From contig NZ_JACHWZ010000001.1 of NCBI RefSeq assembly GCF_014191725.1, positions 372,001 through 436,000 on the forward strand: 64,000 nt of DNA, in the 5' to 3' direction. The notes beneath the pieces are model-generated. The model saw only the letters and a list, made by a program, of their open reading frames with translations, had not been told where the DNA came from and did not search any database. Numbering within the stretch: position 1 is the stretch's first letter; each line of letters begins with the position of its first letter. Positions 8,196 through 17,080 of this stretch are shown piece by piece. The translations under genes were made by a program, and so were the position numbers. This stretch comes from Microbulbifer rhizosphaerae. GTDB lineage: Bacteria; Pseudomonadota; Gammaproteobacteria; Pseudomonadales; Cellvibrionaceae.

Positions 8196-9236
8196 ATGAC
8201 TTCTACGGAAACCACCGAGTCCATTGCCATTGCCGTATTGGGCGGTGGCAGCTTCGGCACCGCGATTGCCAACATTGTCGCCGGCAACGGCCACGACACC
8301 CGCCAGTGGATGCGCGACCCGGAGCGCGCCGCGCGCTGCCGCGAACTGCGCGAAAACCAGTACTACCTGCCGGGAGTGCCGCTGCACCCGGAGCTTCAGA
8401 TCACCAGCGACCTGGAGCAGGCGGTGCACGGCTGCCGGATAGTGTTCGTGGCCATCCCCAGCAAATCCTTTCGCGAAGTGGTGCACTCGGTGGCGCCGCT
8501 GCTCGCAGCCGGTACCATGCTGATCTCCACCACCAAGGGCGTGGAGCACGACAACTTCCACCTGATGAGCGATATCCTGCGGGAGGAGACCAGCGGCATG
8601 CGCGTGGGGGTGCTCAGCGGGCCTAACTTCGCCAAGGAAATTGTCGAGGGGCATTACACCGCCACGGTGATCGCCAGCGAAGATGAAGAGCTGTGCAGCA
8701 GTATCCAGAAGGTGTTGCACTCGGAGACTTTCCGCATCTACTCCAGCAGCGATGTGTTCGGGGTCGAATTGGCCGGTGCGCTGAAAAACATCTACGCCAT
8801 CGTCACCGGCATGGCCGCGGCACTGGAGCGCGGGCAAAACACCAGCAGCCTGCTGATCACCCGCGCACTGGCGGAGATGATGCGCTTTGCCGAGGCCGTG
8901 GGCGCGGACCCCATGACCTTTATCGGCCTTGCGGGTGTGGGCGACCTGATCCTGACCTGTTCCTCGGACCTGAGCCGCAACTACCGGGTGGGCTACCTGG
9001 TGGGCAAGGGGCGCGCACTGGAAGAGGCGGTGGCGGAAATCGGCCAGGTGGCGGAAGGGGTCAACACCGTGCGCCTGATTAAACACAAGGCGGACGAAAT
9101 GGGCGTGTATATGCCCTTGGTTTCCGCGATTCACGCCATATTATTTGAAGAGCGCCCGATTCCGGAGGTAATTCGAGATTTGATGTCGGGCGCGCAAACC
9201 TTCGACGTGGCCTACTCAGTCAAGGTTGAGAAATAG
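8196..9236 (+). CDS. gpsA: NAD(P)-dependent glycerol-3-phosphate dehydrogenase
   Basis: A 346-aa cytoplasmic enzyme that reduces dihydroxyacetone phosphate to sn-glycerol 3-phosphate for phospholipid synthesis. Motifs include the Rossmann loop [12 protein letters not shown] near the N-terminus, the STTKGVEHD region, GPNFAKEI, the catalytic [11 protein letters not shown] lysine region and [14 protein letters not shown]. Its length is slightly above the family norm because of a short N-terminal extension (MTSTETTES). DUF4389 and sixA genes follow on the same strand with short gaps, an order also found in Pseudomonas, so the three probably form one transcription unit. Confidence 0.97.
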   Translation: MTSTETTESIAIAVLGGGSFGTAIANIVAGNGHDTRQWMRDPERAARCRELRENQYYLPGVPLHPELQITSDLEQAVHGCRIVFVAIPSKSFREVVHSVAPLLAAGTMLISTTKGVEHDNFHLMSDILREETSGMRVGVLSGPNFAKEIVEGHYTATVIASEDEELCSSIQKVLHSETFRIYSSSDVFGVELAGALKNIYAIVTGMAAALERGQNTSSLLITRALAEMMRFAEAVGADPMTFIGLAGVGDLILTCSSDLSRNYRVGYLVGKGRALEEAVAEIGQVAEGVNTVRLIKHKADEMGVYMPLVSAIHAILFEERPIPEVIRDLMSGAQTFDVAYSVKVEK

Positions 9237-9243
9237 GTAAAAA

Positions 9244-9684
9244 GTGCAAAACCCTAATGGTGATCCACCCATGAAGAATGAAGAACTGAAACGGAACCTG
9301 ACCTCCGGCAACCACTGGCTGCGCCTTCTGTATATGGTGCTCTTCGCAATACTGCTGGAAATCGCCGGCATTGTGATGCTCGCGGTGGTAGTACTGCAAT
9401 TCCTGTTTTCGATCATTACCGGCGGCCCCAACGACAACCTGCGCCGACTCGGCGACCAGATCGCCTCCTATATTTACCAGACGCTGCAGTTTCTGATCTA
9501 CAACACCGAGGAAAAACCTTTTCCCTTCTCCGAATGGCCGGAGTCCGATATGGAGGACCTGTCCGGCTACGAAAGCGCCGAGGAAGTAGAGGCGGAGGTG
9601 GTCCCCGAGGGCGGGGAGGAGGAAGTCATAGAGCTGGGTTCCGAGGAAGCTGCGGAAACCGAAAAAGGCGGTGGCAAAGAATAA
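9244..9684 (+). CDS. DUF4389 membrane protein
   Basis: A 146-aa protein with one or two closely spaced hydrophobic helices (WLRLLYMVLFAILLEIAGIV and following LAVVVLQFLFSII), matching DUF4389. The C-terminal third is strongly acidic (repeated Glu) and probably cytoplasmic. The family function is unknown. The GTG at 9244 has AGG six bases ahead. The ATG at 9271 (MKNEELKRNL) is an alternative and would remove nine residues. It lies 7 bp after gpsA and 28 bp before sixA, so co-transcription is likely. Confidence 0.8.
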   Translation: MQNPNGDPPMKNEELKRNLTSGNHWLRLLYMVLFAILLEIAGIVMLAVVVLQFLFSIITGGPNDNLRRLGDQIASYIYQTLQFLIYNTEEKPFPFSEWPESDMEDLSGYESAEEVEAEVVPEGGEEEVIELGSEEAAETEKGGGKE

Positions 9685-9712
9685 CATTCCCGGACCGGCC
9701 TGAGGAAAACCC

Positions 9713-10165
9713 GTGCAACTGCTGATCTTGCGCCACGGTGAAGCCGAACCCATGGTAGTGGCGGATGACTCCCGCCAGTTGACCGAACGCGGCCGAGCCC
9801 AGGTGTCGCGGATCTGCGAGTTGCGCGCAGAGGAGCTGGAGCAGGTGCGCGCCATCTGGGCCAGCCCTTTTGTGCGCACCCAGCAGACCGCGGAAATCGT
9901 CGCCGAGTCGCTGGGGCTGCCGGTGATCACCGAGCCGCTGTTGATCGGCGGCACCCCGCCCCAACGGGTTATCGATGCCCTGGGCCAGGCGAAAAGCTTT
10001 CCGCTGCTATTGGTGAGCCACCAGCCGCTGGTGGGCAGGCTGGTTAACGGCCTCTGTGGCAGCGACGATGCCCACTTCCTGGATACCGCCAGCCTGGCCT
10101 GCCTGCAGTCGGAGGTGTGGGCCACAGGTTGCGCCGAGCTGGAGTGGCTGCAACACCCTGAATAA
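9713..10165 (+). CDS. sixA: Phosphohistidine phosphatase SixA
   Basis: A 150-aa histidine-phosphatase-superfamily enzyme. The catalytic LRHGEA motif (His8) is at the N-terminus, and VSHQPLVGRLVNGL carries the second histidine. SixA removes phosphate from histidine phosphocarriers such as NPr or HPt domains. It starts with GTG. The order gpsA-DUF4389-sixA is conserved in relatives and the gaps are short. After the stop come a short AT-rich stretch and a family-2 repeat. Confidence 0.9.
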   Translation: MQLLILRHGEAEPMVVADDSRQLTERGRAQVSRICELRAEELEQVRAIWASPFVRTQQTAEIVAESLGLPVITEPLLIGGTPPQRVIDALGQAKSFPLLLVSHQPLVGRLVNGLCGSDDAHFLDTASLACLQSEVWATGCAELEWLQHPE

Positions 10166-10202
10166 ATGCGGAATGCGGAATGCGGAATTGGAAGCGCCGC
10201 CG

Positions 10203-10244
10203 GGAACGCGGAACTCCAGCTCCGCAAGCGGGCCGCAGGCCCGC
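10203..10244. repeat. Palindromic repeat, family 2
   Basis: Two short hairpins in tandem: GCGGAACTCCAGCTCCGC followed by GCGGGCCGCAGGCCCGC. The same two-hairpin unit recurs near 20.3 and 40.1-40.2 kb. Confidence 0.75.
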
Positions 10245-10341
10245 CAGTTCAATAGACCACCACTTCTGATTCCCCTGGTCATTGCAAGCAATCCCTGACA
10301 CCGGCAACATCGGCCGCCAGTCTCTCCGGATGTCGCCGCCC

Positions 10342-11208
10342 ATGAACCAATCCTCCCGCGAAATAAATCTCGAATTCGACGGCAAGACCATCGCCGCCCG
10401 TCGCTGGGGCAGTCCCGATGGCAATCCCGTGCTGGTCCTGCATGGCTGGCTGGACAACTGCGCCAGTTTTGACCGCCTGGCGCCGCTGCTGGAAGGGCTC
10501 GATCTGGTGGCGGTGGACATGGCCGGCCACGGGCGCAGCTACCACCGCTCGCGGGATGCCAACTACAACATCTGGGAGGAAGTGGAGGATGTGCTGGGTA
10601 TGGCCCACGCTCTGGGCTGGCGCAGGTTTTCGTTATTGGCCCACTCCCGTGGCGCAGTGGCGGCGATGCTCACCGCCGGAACCTTCCCGGACCGGGTGGA
10701 GCGCCTGGCGCTGATCGACGGCCTGGTGCCACCACCGGCGGAGGATGCCGATGCCCCTGAGATTCTCGCCAGGGCCATCGCCCAGCGGGCCCGCTACGGC
10801 GGGCGCAAACCGCGCCGGTTCGACAGCCTGGAGGCCGCCGTGGAGGCTCGCTGCAACGGCTTGTTTCGCCTCTCGAGGGAGGCGGCCCAGGCTCTCACCG
10901 AACGCGGCACCCGCCCCCTGGACGGCGGGGTGACCTGGAGCAGCGACCCGCGCCTGATGTCCACCTCCACCGCCAAACTCAACAACGCCCAGGTGCAGGC
11001 CTTCCTGGACCGGGCCACCATGCCCATCCGCCTGGTGCTCGCCGAGGAGGGCATCGCCGATATGATCAGGCGCCTGCGCCCGGTGCTGGAACGCTATGGC
11101 AATATTGAGGTGCGGGAAATGCCCGGCGGTCATCACCTGCACATGGAGGAGGGCGCCGAACCCATCGCCGAATGGTTCGGCCCCTTCCTGTGCGGCGAAA
11201 CCGACTAA
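10342..11208 (+). CDS. Alpha/beta-hydrolase fold protein
   Basis: A 288-aa alpha/beta hydrolase (PF00561/PF12697 type). LVLHGWLDNCASF is the oxyanion region, LLAHSRGAVAAM is the nucleophile elbow with serine in AHSRG, and the C-terminal GGHHLHMEE provides the catalytic histidine. MAGHGRS follows the usual strand-4 pattern. No signal peptide is seen. The substrate is not predictable. The start MNQSSREINLEF is chosen because it begins the conserved domain; an ATG four codons upstream is possible. A 391-base gene-free region of repeats follows. Confidence 0.85.
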   Translation: MNQSSREINLEFDGKTIAARRWGSPDGNPVLVLHGWLDNCASFDRLAPLLEGLDLVAVDMAGHGRSYHRSRDANYNIWEEVEDVLGMAHALGWRRFSLLAHSRGAVAAMLTAGTFPDRVERLALIDGLVPPPAEDADAPEILARAIAQRARYGGRKPRRFDSLEAAVEARCNGLFRLSREAAQALTERGTRPLDGGVTWSSDPRLMSTSTAKLNNAQVQAFLDRATMPIRLVLAEEGIADMIRRLRPVLERYGNIEVREMPGGHHLHMEEGAEPIAEWFGPFLCGETD

Positions 11209-11238
11209 GGGCTATGGTGCTCTGCACGCCCAGCGCGG

Positions 11239-11346
11239 GGTCGGGAGAGTTGCCTCTTTCCGGGACACGCTGTGAATACATCCCTGTACGCTCGTAATCG
11301 GCATCCCTGCCTCATACGGTCCCGGAAAGAGGCAACACTCCCGACC
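11239..11346. repeat. Long hairpin repeat, family 3, copy A
   Basis: 28-bp arms beginning GGTCGGGAG and ending TTCCGGGAC pair at 27 of 28 positions with the right arm. The interior contains GTGAATACATCCCTGTACGC, which is shared on the other strand with the copy near 41.7 kb. Confidence 0.8.
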
Positions 11347-11391
11347 TGCAGAGTTCTTTGCGAGATTCTAAACAGGCTCTAAGCGCCTGCC

Positions 11392-11420
11392 TGTAGGAGC
11401 GGCCGCTGGCCGCGATCGGC
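11392..11420. repeat. REP-like unit, family 1, single arm
   Basis: TGTAGGAGCGGCCGCTGGCC followed by GCGATCGG; no opposite arm nearby. Confidence 0.75.
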
Positions 11421-11461
11421 ATTTGTCTAGCAACAATAATCGTGATGCGAAGGTCCTGATG

Positions 11462-11553
11462 CCGGTGGCTTTTTGCGGGACTGTCTGCGAGAGGGACCTC
11501 GCGGACAAGCCTCCAGGGAAGGATTCACGGCGTGTCCCGCAAAAAGCCACCGG
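11462..11553. repeat. Long hairpin repeat, family 3, copy B
   Basis: The perfect 20-bp arm CCGGTGGCTTTTTGCGGGAC pairs with its complement at 11534-11553. The loop side contains CCAGGGAAGGATTCACGGCG, related to the loop motif of copies A and C. Confidence 0.8.
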
Positions 11554-11599
11554 TAGCAGAGCCGCCAATCTCTAAATCGAAGCTTCCTGCGGCCAAATC

Positions 11600-11944
11600 T
11601 CAAAAAGGCAACCGCTTCGAATAGCACCCCGGGTCCATCTCCCGCACCTCCACCGTCACCGCCGGCACCCCGTCGGCAAACTGGCACAGGCAGTTGAACA
11701 CCGCGGAACTCACTGCCTCGCGCTCCTGTTCGTTGCGGCCCTCCAGCAGGCGCACCTCGGCGTGAACGAAGCAGCCGCCCTTTTCCCCGGCGATAAAGTG
11801 ATGGTAGGGCAGGGCGCGGGTCTTGATGGTGTGGGGGGCGAAGAGCCCGGTCTGGCTCAGGGCTTCCTGGGCCGCGCTCACCAGCGCGCTGATGGAGACC
11901 TTGTCCTCCAGCTTGTGGGCATATTCGATGACCAGATGGGGCAT
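11600..11944 (-). CDS. 5-carboxymethyl-2-hydroxymuconate isomerase family protein
   Basis: A 114-aa protein of the CHMI/tautomerase superfamily, recognised from the opening MPHLVIEYAHKLE. After Met removal the proline becomes the catalytic N-terminal base. YHHFIAGEKGGCFVHAEVRLLEGR is the conserved middle. In homoprotocatechuate degradation CHMI isomerises 5-carboxymethyl-2-hydroxymuconate, but no other hpa gene is present here, so the physiological substrate is uncertain. It is on the same strand as folE and downstream of it with a 125-base gap. A gene-free stretch of palindromic repeats lies beyond its 3' end. Confidence 0.85.
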   Translation of the reverse strand: MPHLVIEYAHKLEDKVSISALVSAAQEALSQTGLFAPHTIKTRALPYHHFIAGEKGGCFVHAEVRLLEGRNEQEREAVSSAVFNCLCQFADGVPAVTVEVREMDPGCYSKRLPF

Positions 11945-12069
11945 GGATGTCTCTTCCCGGCTTCGGCTTCCCTATAAAGCTTAGCGGAAGAAGGCTTAGC
12001 GGAGTCCGGGGGAGTGTGATACCAGCCGGGGGAGAAGGTGCGCCTGGCGCACCTTGGGTTTGCCCGGAT

Positions 12070-12609
12070 TCAGCGGATCAGGGACAGGAACTCGTTGCGG
12101 GTGGCCTGGGAGGAGCGGAAGGTACCCAGCATGGCGGAGGTCTTCATCACTGAATTCTGTTTCTCCACCCCGCGCATCATCATGCACATATGCTTGGCCT
12201 CGATAATGACCCCCACGCCGGCGGCGCCGGTGACCCGCAGCAGGGTCTCGGCGATCTCCACCGTCAGCTGTTCCTGGATCTGCAGGCGCCGCGCGAACAT
12301 ATCCACGATTCGCGCCACCTTGGACAGGCCCACCACCTTGCCGTCGGGGATATAGGCCACATGGGCCTTGCCGATAAATGGCAGCAGGTGGTGCTCGCAC
12401 AGGGAGTAGAGTTCGATATCCTTGACCAGCACCATCTCGCTGCAGTCGGAGGGGAAGAGGGCACCGTTGACCACATCCTCCACCGTCTGCCGGTAGCCGC
12501 GGGTCAGGTATTCCATGGCCTTGGCGGCGCGCGCCGGGGTATCCCGCAGACCCGGGCGTTGCGGGTCCTCGCCGATTGCTTCGATAATTCGCGCGTAGTG
12601 TTCGTTCAT
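12070..12609 (-). CDS. folE: GTP cyclohydrolase I
   Basis: A 179-aa enzyme that converts GTP to 7,8-dihydroneopterin triphosphate, the first step of folate synthesis. The zinc ligands are visible: Cys71 and His74 in LCEHHLLPF and Cys142 in HMCMMMRGV. The [12 protein letters not shown] region is also conserved. Length fits the family. It is divergent from prmB, with 72 bases between their starts holding both promoters. Confidence 0.96.
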   Translation of the reverse strand: MNEHYARIIEAIGEDPQRPGLRDTPARAAKAMEYLTRGYRQTVEDVVNGALFPSDCSEMVLVKDIELYSLCEHHLLPFIGKAHVAYIPDGKVVGLSKVARIVDMFARRLQIQEQLTVEIAETLLRVTGAAGVGVIIEAKHMCMMMRGVEKQNSVMKTSAMLGTFRSSQATRNEFLSLIR

Positions 12610-12681
12610 CTCGGTTGACTTGCGATATTGAAGGACGCGCTACCCTAAGCGTTTGTCACCCCTTAGTAAAGGACAGAGTTG

Positions 12682-13599
12682 ATGATAGAAAAGCGTGAGG
12701 CCAGCGAACTGTGTACGGTGCTGGACTATATCCGCTGGGGAACCAGCCGTTTCAACGAGGCCGGGCTCTGGTTCGGCCACGGCACCGACAACGCCTGGGA
12801 CGAGGCCCTGCTGCTGGTGATGCACGCCCTGCACCTGCCTCTGGACAGTAAGCCGGAGGTGCTGCAGGCCCGCCTGACCACGGAGGAGCGGCGCGAAGTG
12901 ATCGCGCTGCTGGAGCGGAGGGTCGACGAGCGATTACCGGCCCCCTATCTCACCCACGAGGCCTGGTTCTGTGATATCCCCTTCTACGTGGACAGCCGGG
13001 TGCTGGTGCCCCGTTCGCCGATCGGCGAGCTGATTCGCGGTGAATTCCAGCCCTGGCTGCAGGGGGAGCCGCTGGCGGTGCTGGACCTCTGCTGTGGCAG
13101 CGGTTGTATCGGTATCGCCAGCGCCATGGCCTTTTCCGAGGCGCGGGTGGACCTGAGCGATATTTCTGCCGAGGCCCTGGAAGTGGCGCAGATCAATATC
13201 AACCGCCACCATCTCAACCAGCGGGTGCGCGCTGTGCAGTCGGACATGTTCTCCGGTCTTGAGGGCTGCAGCTACGACCTGATCCTGTGCAATCCCCCCT
13301 ATGTGGACGCCCGCGACCTGGCGGAGATGCCTGCGGAGTACCGTGCGGAACCGGAGATCGCCCTGGGCTCCGGCGACGACGGCCTCGACTTCACCCGCAG
13401 GCTGCTGCGCGAGGCGGTGGACCACCTGCAGCCGGAGGGACTGCTGGTGTGCGAGGTGGGCAACAGCTGGGAGGCGCTGGAGGAGGCCTTTCCGCTGGTG
13501 CCCTTCGTGTGGCCGGAACTGGAGCAGGGCGGTCACGGGGTCTTTGTGATCCGCCGCGAGGAACTGCTGGCCTACCGGAAGTTTTTCAACGACCGGTGA
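12682..13599 (+). CDS. prmB: 50S ribosomal protein uL3 N5-glutamine methyltransferase
   Basis: A 305-aa SAM-dependent methyltransferase of the HemK/PrmB family that methylates a glutamine of ribosomal protein uL3. It shows the SAM motif VLDLCCGSGCIGIA and the catalytic NPPY motif (ILCNPPYVDARDL). The N-terminal helical domain (YIRWGTSRFNEAGLWFGHGTDNAWDEA) and HEAWFCDIPFYVD are PrmB-like rather than PrmC-like. The ATG at 12682 has AAAGGA upstream; a TTG one codon earlier is less likely. aroC follows on the same strand, the usual prmB-aroC order in gammaproteobacteria. Confidence 0.95.
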   Translation: MIEKREASELCTVLDYIRWGTSRFNEAGLWFGHGTDNAWDEALLLVMHALHLPLDSKPEVLQARLTTEERREVIALLERRVDERLPAPYLTHEAWFCDIPFYVDSRVLVPRSPIGELIRGEFQPWLQGEPLAVLDLCCGSGCIGIASAMAFSEARVDLSDISAEALEVAQININRHHLNQRVRAVQSDMFSGLEGCSYDLILCNPPYVDARDLAEMPAEYRAEPEIALGSGDDGLDFTRRLLREAVDHLQPEGLLVCEVGNSWEALEEAFPLVPFVWPELEQGGHGVFVIRREELLAYRKFFNDR

Positions 13600-13786
13600 T
13601 TGGTTTCGCGGCAGCGGGTTGCGTTTCAATCCAATCACCCGCCGCCCGAATCCTCTATAATGCGCCGCTTTCCTCGGATATACCCGGGTCTCAGAGTTCA
13701 AATGGCTCAATGTGGCACTAAGCCGCCTCGAGTTTGAATTCCAGAACTAGATAAATCACTGATTGGCAGGCAGGGAATTTCACATT

Positions 13787-14878
13787 ATGTCGGGCAACAC
13801 TTTTGGCAAGCTGTTTTGCGTCACCACTTTCGGCGAGAGCCACGGCCCGGCGCTGGGCTGTATCGTGGACGGTTGCCCCCCCGGGCTGGAGATCAGCGAG
13901 GCGGATATCCAACTGGAGCTGGACCGGCGCAAGCCCGGCACCTCCCGCTACACCACCCAGCGGCGCGAGGCGGACCAGGTGAAGATTCTCTCCGGTGTGT
14001 TTGAAGGCAAGACCACTGGCACGCCCATCGGCCTGCTGATCGAAAACACCGACCAGCGCTCCAAGGACTACGCCAATATCGCCGAACAGGTGCGCCCGGC
14101 CCACGCGGACTACACCTACTGGCAGAAATACGGCCTGCGCGACTACCGCGGCGGCGGCCGTTCGTCGGCGCGGGAGACCGCCATGCGCGTGGCCGCCGGG
14201 GCCATCGCCAAGCAGTGGCTGCGCCAACAGTACGGTATAGAGGTGCGCGGCTACTTGTCGCAGCTGGGGCCCATCCGGGTGGAAAAGCTGGACTGGGACC
14301 AGGTGGGGCAGAACCCCTTTTTCTGCCCCGATGCCGACAAGGTCCCGGAGATGGAGGACTACATGCAGGCGCTGATCAAGGAGGGCAACTCCATCGGCGC
14401 GCGCATTTCGGTGCACGCCAGCGGCGTGCCCGCGGGCCTGGGCGAGCCGATCTTCGACCGTCTGGATGCGGACCTGGCCCACGCGCTGATGAGCATCAAT
14501 GCGGTCAAGGGGGTGGAGATTGGTGCGGGCTTCGCCAGCGTGGAGCAGAAAGGCACGGAGCACCGCGACGAGATAACCCCTGAAGGGTTCCTCTCCAACA
14601 ACGCCGGCGGCGTGCTCGGCGGCATCTCCAGCGGCCAGGACATCATCGCGCACATCGCCCTCAAACCCACTTCCAGCCTGCGCATTCCCGGGCGCAGCAT
14701 CGATGTACATGGCAATCCCATCGAGGTGGTTACCAAGGGTCGCCACGACCCCTGCGTGGGCATCCGCGCGACGCCCATCGCCGAGGCCATGATGGCCCTG
14801 GTGCTGGTGGACCACGCCCTGCGCCAGCGCGCGCAAAACGGCGACGTGCAACCGGGTGTGGTGACCGTCAAGGGGTAA
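13787..14878 (+). CDS. aroC: Chorismate synthase
   Basis: A 363-aa FMN-dependent enzyme that forms chorismate from EPSP, the last step of the shikimate pathway. The signatures [34 protein letters not shown] and GVEIGAGF are all intact. The start [10 protein letters not shown] matches family starts; eight in-frame upstream codons are rejected. A TATAAT at 13656-13661 in the 187-base spacer after prmB could be its own -10 box. A family-1 repeat pair lies about 110 bases after the stop. Confidence 0.97.
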   Translation: MSGNTFGKLFCVTTFGESHGPALGCIVDGCPPGLEISEADIQLELDRRKPGTSRYTTQRREADQVKILSGVFEGKTTGTPIGLLIENTDQRSKDYANIAEQVRPAHADYTYWQKYGLRDYRGGGRSSARETAMRVAAGAIAKQWLRQQYGIEVRGYLSQLGPIRVEKLDWDQVGQNPFFCPDADKVPEMEDYMQALIKEGNSIGARISVHASGVPAGLGEPIFDRLDADLAHALMSINAVKGVEIGAGFASVEQKGTEHRDEITPEGFLSNNAGGVLGGISSGQDIIAHIALKPTSSLRIPGRSIDVHGNPIEVVTKGRHDPCVGIRATPIAEAMMALVLVDHALRQRAQNGDVQPGVVTVKG

Positions 14879-14986
14879 AACGTAAAACGCGCGTTAATCT
14901 CTGTGGATTTCGAGCGCAATCACCTTTATCGGCGAACTGGCTGCGCGCGCCGGGCGCGGAGGATGACTAAAGGGCCGGTATGATGC

Positions 14987-15062
14987 TGTAGGAGCGGCCG
15001 TTGGCCGCGATCGGCGGTGGTTTATATCCCGACCCGATCGCGGCCAACGGCCGCTCCTACAA
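14987..15062. repeat. REP-like inverted pair, family 1
   Basis: Near-perfect inverted arms TGTAGGAGCGGCCGTTGGCC and complement, separated by about 18 bp, between the convergent aroC and outer membrane protein genes. Confidence 0.85.
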
Positions 15063-15081
15063 TCATGCGAGTCCCGAGTCC

Positions 15082-15837
15082 TTACAGGTGAAGATTCAGC
15101 CCCAGGTAGGGTCCCTTGATCTCCAGGTCGCTCTGCAGGGAGTCCAGCTCTTTCAGGTTCAGGGTCATCATCCGGTAGCCAGCCTCGACCGCGAAGTCCG
15201 CCGCGGGCATAAAGTCCCAGCGCACTTTGGCGGTGAAGTCGGTGTGGGAGTCGCCCCGGTAGCTGGTGCCGTTACCCTGGGCGATGATGGACCAGCCGGT
15301 GAACGGCAGGTCGAAGCGGGCCATGGCATAGGCCATGGGCAGTACACCGGCCAGCTCGATATTTTCCGTCTGGCCTTCTTCACTCGTCACTTCCAGGGCG
15401 CCGTCGTACCGGCGCGCGGTCAGGCCCAGGTCCAGGTTGACCCAGTTGTCGAGAATTTCGTAATAGAGGGTAGCATCGGTGTGGGACAGATCGATGTTCG
15501 CACTCACCTCAGTGTTTGCGCTGTAGGTCTCCTCGTCGAAAATGATATTTTCGCTCCCCAGCATGGCCGTACCGTTGGTTTCCACACTGCTGTGGGCCAC
15601 CAGGATATTGGGCACCAGCGGAACCGGGTGCTCCAGTGCGGCCTGGATGAAGGTGATGTTGTCTTCCGCCAGGGAAAACTCGTCGACGTCGAAGTCGTCC
15701 ACACCGAGATTGCCACTGTAGCTGGGCTGCCAGACGCCGGCACTGGCGTCGAAGCCGAGGATGGTATCGGCGCCGGCGGTACCGCTGGCCAGGGCGGCGC
15801 TTACAATCAGACTCTGGACTAGTGTTGCTTTTCTCAT
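15082..15837 (-). CDS. Outer membrane protein, TIGR04219-like beta-barrel
   Basis: A 251-aa exported protein. The signal peptide MRKATLVQSLIVSAALASGTAGA is clear. The mature part begins with DTILGFDASAGVWQPSYSG, typical of the TIGR04219 outer membrane family, and alternates polar and hydrophobic residues as in a beta-barrel. It ends in GPYLGLNLHL, a C-terminal barrel strand, although with Leu rather than the usual Phe. The function of the family is unknown. The aroC gene is convergent across a repeat pair, and the LysR gene lies upstream on the same strand with a 35-base gap. Confidence 0.85.
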   Translation of the reverse strand: MRKATLVQSLIVSAALASGTAGADTILGFDASAGVWQPSYSGNLGVDDFDVDEFSLAEDNITFIQAALEHPVPLVPNILVAHSSVETNGTAMLGSENIIFDEETYSANTEVSANIDLSHTDATLYYEILDNWVNLDLGLTARRYDGALEVTSEEGQTENIELAGVLPMAYAMARFDLPFTGWSIIAQGNGTSYRGDSHTDFTAKVRWDFMPAADFAVEAGYRMMTLNLKELDSLQSDLEIKGPYLGLNLHL

Positions 15838-15872
15838 GGATTCTCTCCGTTATTGGGCTGCGGGGAAGTGTA

Positions 15873-16793
15873 CTATTTTTTTCCCGCCGTGCGGTTATTC
15901 GCGCCAACCTCCTCCGCTGAAGTGTGAGTTGCTGCAAAAAGCAGTTGCCGCAAGGCGTTGGCGGCGTTGCTGAGGGTGCGCGCGCGGTGACTGATAACCC
16001 CCAGGTTGCGCACAATGTGCAATTTTTCCACTGGTAGTATCGCCAGGCTGTCGTCCACCAGGGTGCGCGGCAGCACACTCCAGCCGAGGCCCACGCCGGC
16101 CATCATCTTGATGGTCTCCAGGAAGTTGGTGGCCAGCTTGGCGGTGAGTTTCAGTCCCTGTGCGTCGAATTCACGCTTGATCAGCCGCCCGGTATAGGTG
16201 TTCAGGTCCGGCAGTATCGCCGGGTAGCAGGCCAGGTCGGAGAGGTCCAGGGTCGGCATCTGGGCCAGCGGGTGGTCCGGCGCGGCCACCACCACACAGG
16301 GGTCGGGCCAGATCACGTGGGCTTCCAGGCTGGGGTATTCCTTGAGCGCCAGGGTGACCACCGCCAGTTCGTACTCGCCGGCCATCAGCGCCTCGTAAGC
16401 CTGCTCCGAGTCCACGAAGTTGATGTCCAGCGCCACTTCCGGGTAGAGGGTGCTGAATTCTTTCAGGACCGGCGGCAGGTGGTGCAGGCCCACGTGGTGG
16501 CTGGTGGCGATACGCAGGCTGCCGCCCACGTCGGTCCCCAGGGCGCGCAGTTCCCGCTCCGCCTCGCTCACCTCGTTGAGGATGTGCCGCGCCCGGGGCA
16601 GCAGCGCCCGCCCGGCGTCGGTGAGCTGCAGTTTGCGGCCGATACGGTCGAACAGCGGTGTGCCCAACTGCTGTTCCAGGGCGGCCAGGCGCTTGCTGAC
16701 AGCTGGTTGGGTAAGATGCAACTGCTCGGCGGCCTCGGAGACCGAGCCCTGTTCGGCGGTGGCCAGGAAGGCCTTCAGCCACTGGATTTCCAT
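15873..16793 (-). CDS. LysR-type transcriptional regulator, divergent from leuCDB
   Basis: A 306-aa regulator with an N-terminal winged HTH (WLKAFLATAEQGSVSEAAEQLHL, then TQPAVSKRLAALEQQLG) and a periplasmic-binding-like effector domain. It is transcribed away from leuC across a 287-base spacer that holds a LysR-type dyad. In Pseudomonas a LysR gene has the same position next to leuC. I infer that it senses a branched-chain or related metabolite and controls leuCDB and itself. The C-terminal tail (HTSAEEVGANNRTAGKK) is low in complexity. Confidence 0.9.
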   Translation of the reverse strand: MEIQWLKAFLATAEQGSVSEAAEQLHLTQPAVSKRLAALEQQLGTPLFDRIGRKLQLTDAGRALLPRARHILNEVSEAERELRALGTDVGGSLRIATSHHVGLHHLPPVLKEFSTLYPEVALDINFVDSEQAYEALMAGEYELAVVTLALKEYPSLEAHVIWPDPCVVVAAPDHPLAQMPTLDLSDLACYPAILPDLNTYTGRLIKREFDAQGLKLTAKLATNFLETIKMMAGVGLGWSVLPRTLVDDSLAILPVEKLHIVRNLGVISHRARTLSNAANALRQLLFAATHTSAEEVGANNRTAGKK

Positions 16794-16847
16794 AGATTGG
16801 TGCCCTTGCTTGGGGGTGCCTTAAGCAGGTTAGGTGGCGGCCCTGCT

Positions 16848-16928
16848 GCCGGTGGCCGTTCGCTTCACAGCCTTATCGGTCTGTTTATAAGCCGCAGCCG
16901 CAGGCGCTTTTCGCGAACGGCCCCCGGC
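16848..16928. repeat. Inverted repeat in the LysR-leuC spacer
   Basis: GCCGGTGGCCGTTCGC is complemented by GCGAACGGCCCCCGGC with about 49 bases between. It resembles the long hairpins elsewhere in the window in shape, but not in loop sequence. It could fold in leader RNA only if transcription starts upstream of it. Confidence 0.5.
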
Positions 16929-16996
16929 ATCGGGGCCTTCGCAGTCCCGAGTCCTCAATGTATTCCAAATAGGACTCAAATCTATAATAAATATAA

Positions 16997-17012
16997 ATTG
17001 ATGTTATTCAAT
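16997..17012. promoter_or_regulatory. LysR-type operator before leuC
   Basis: ATTGATGTTATTCAAT: 5-bp arms ATTGA/TCAAT in an AT-rich setting, containing the T-N11-A pattern of LysR-family sites, 69 bases before the leuC start. Confidence 0.5.
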
Positions 17013-17080
17013 GCCCGGTATTAGACTTGCCTCAAATTCAGCATTCCGCATTCATCATTCCGCATTTAGAGGACACGGCC

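Noticed and set aside
16930-17080. leu attenuator with leader peptide
   Set aside because: The short frames there (such as MLFNARY) have no run of leucine codons, and no terminator/antiterminator pair is evident directly before leuC.
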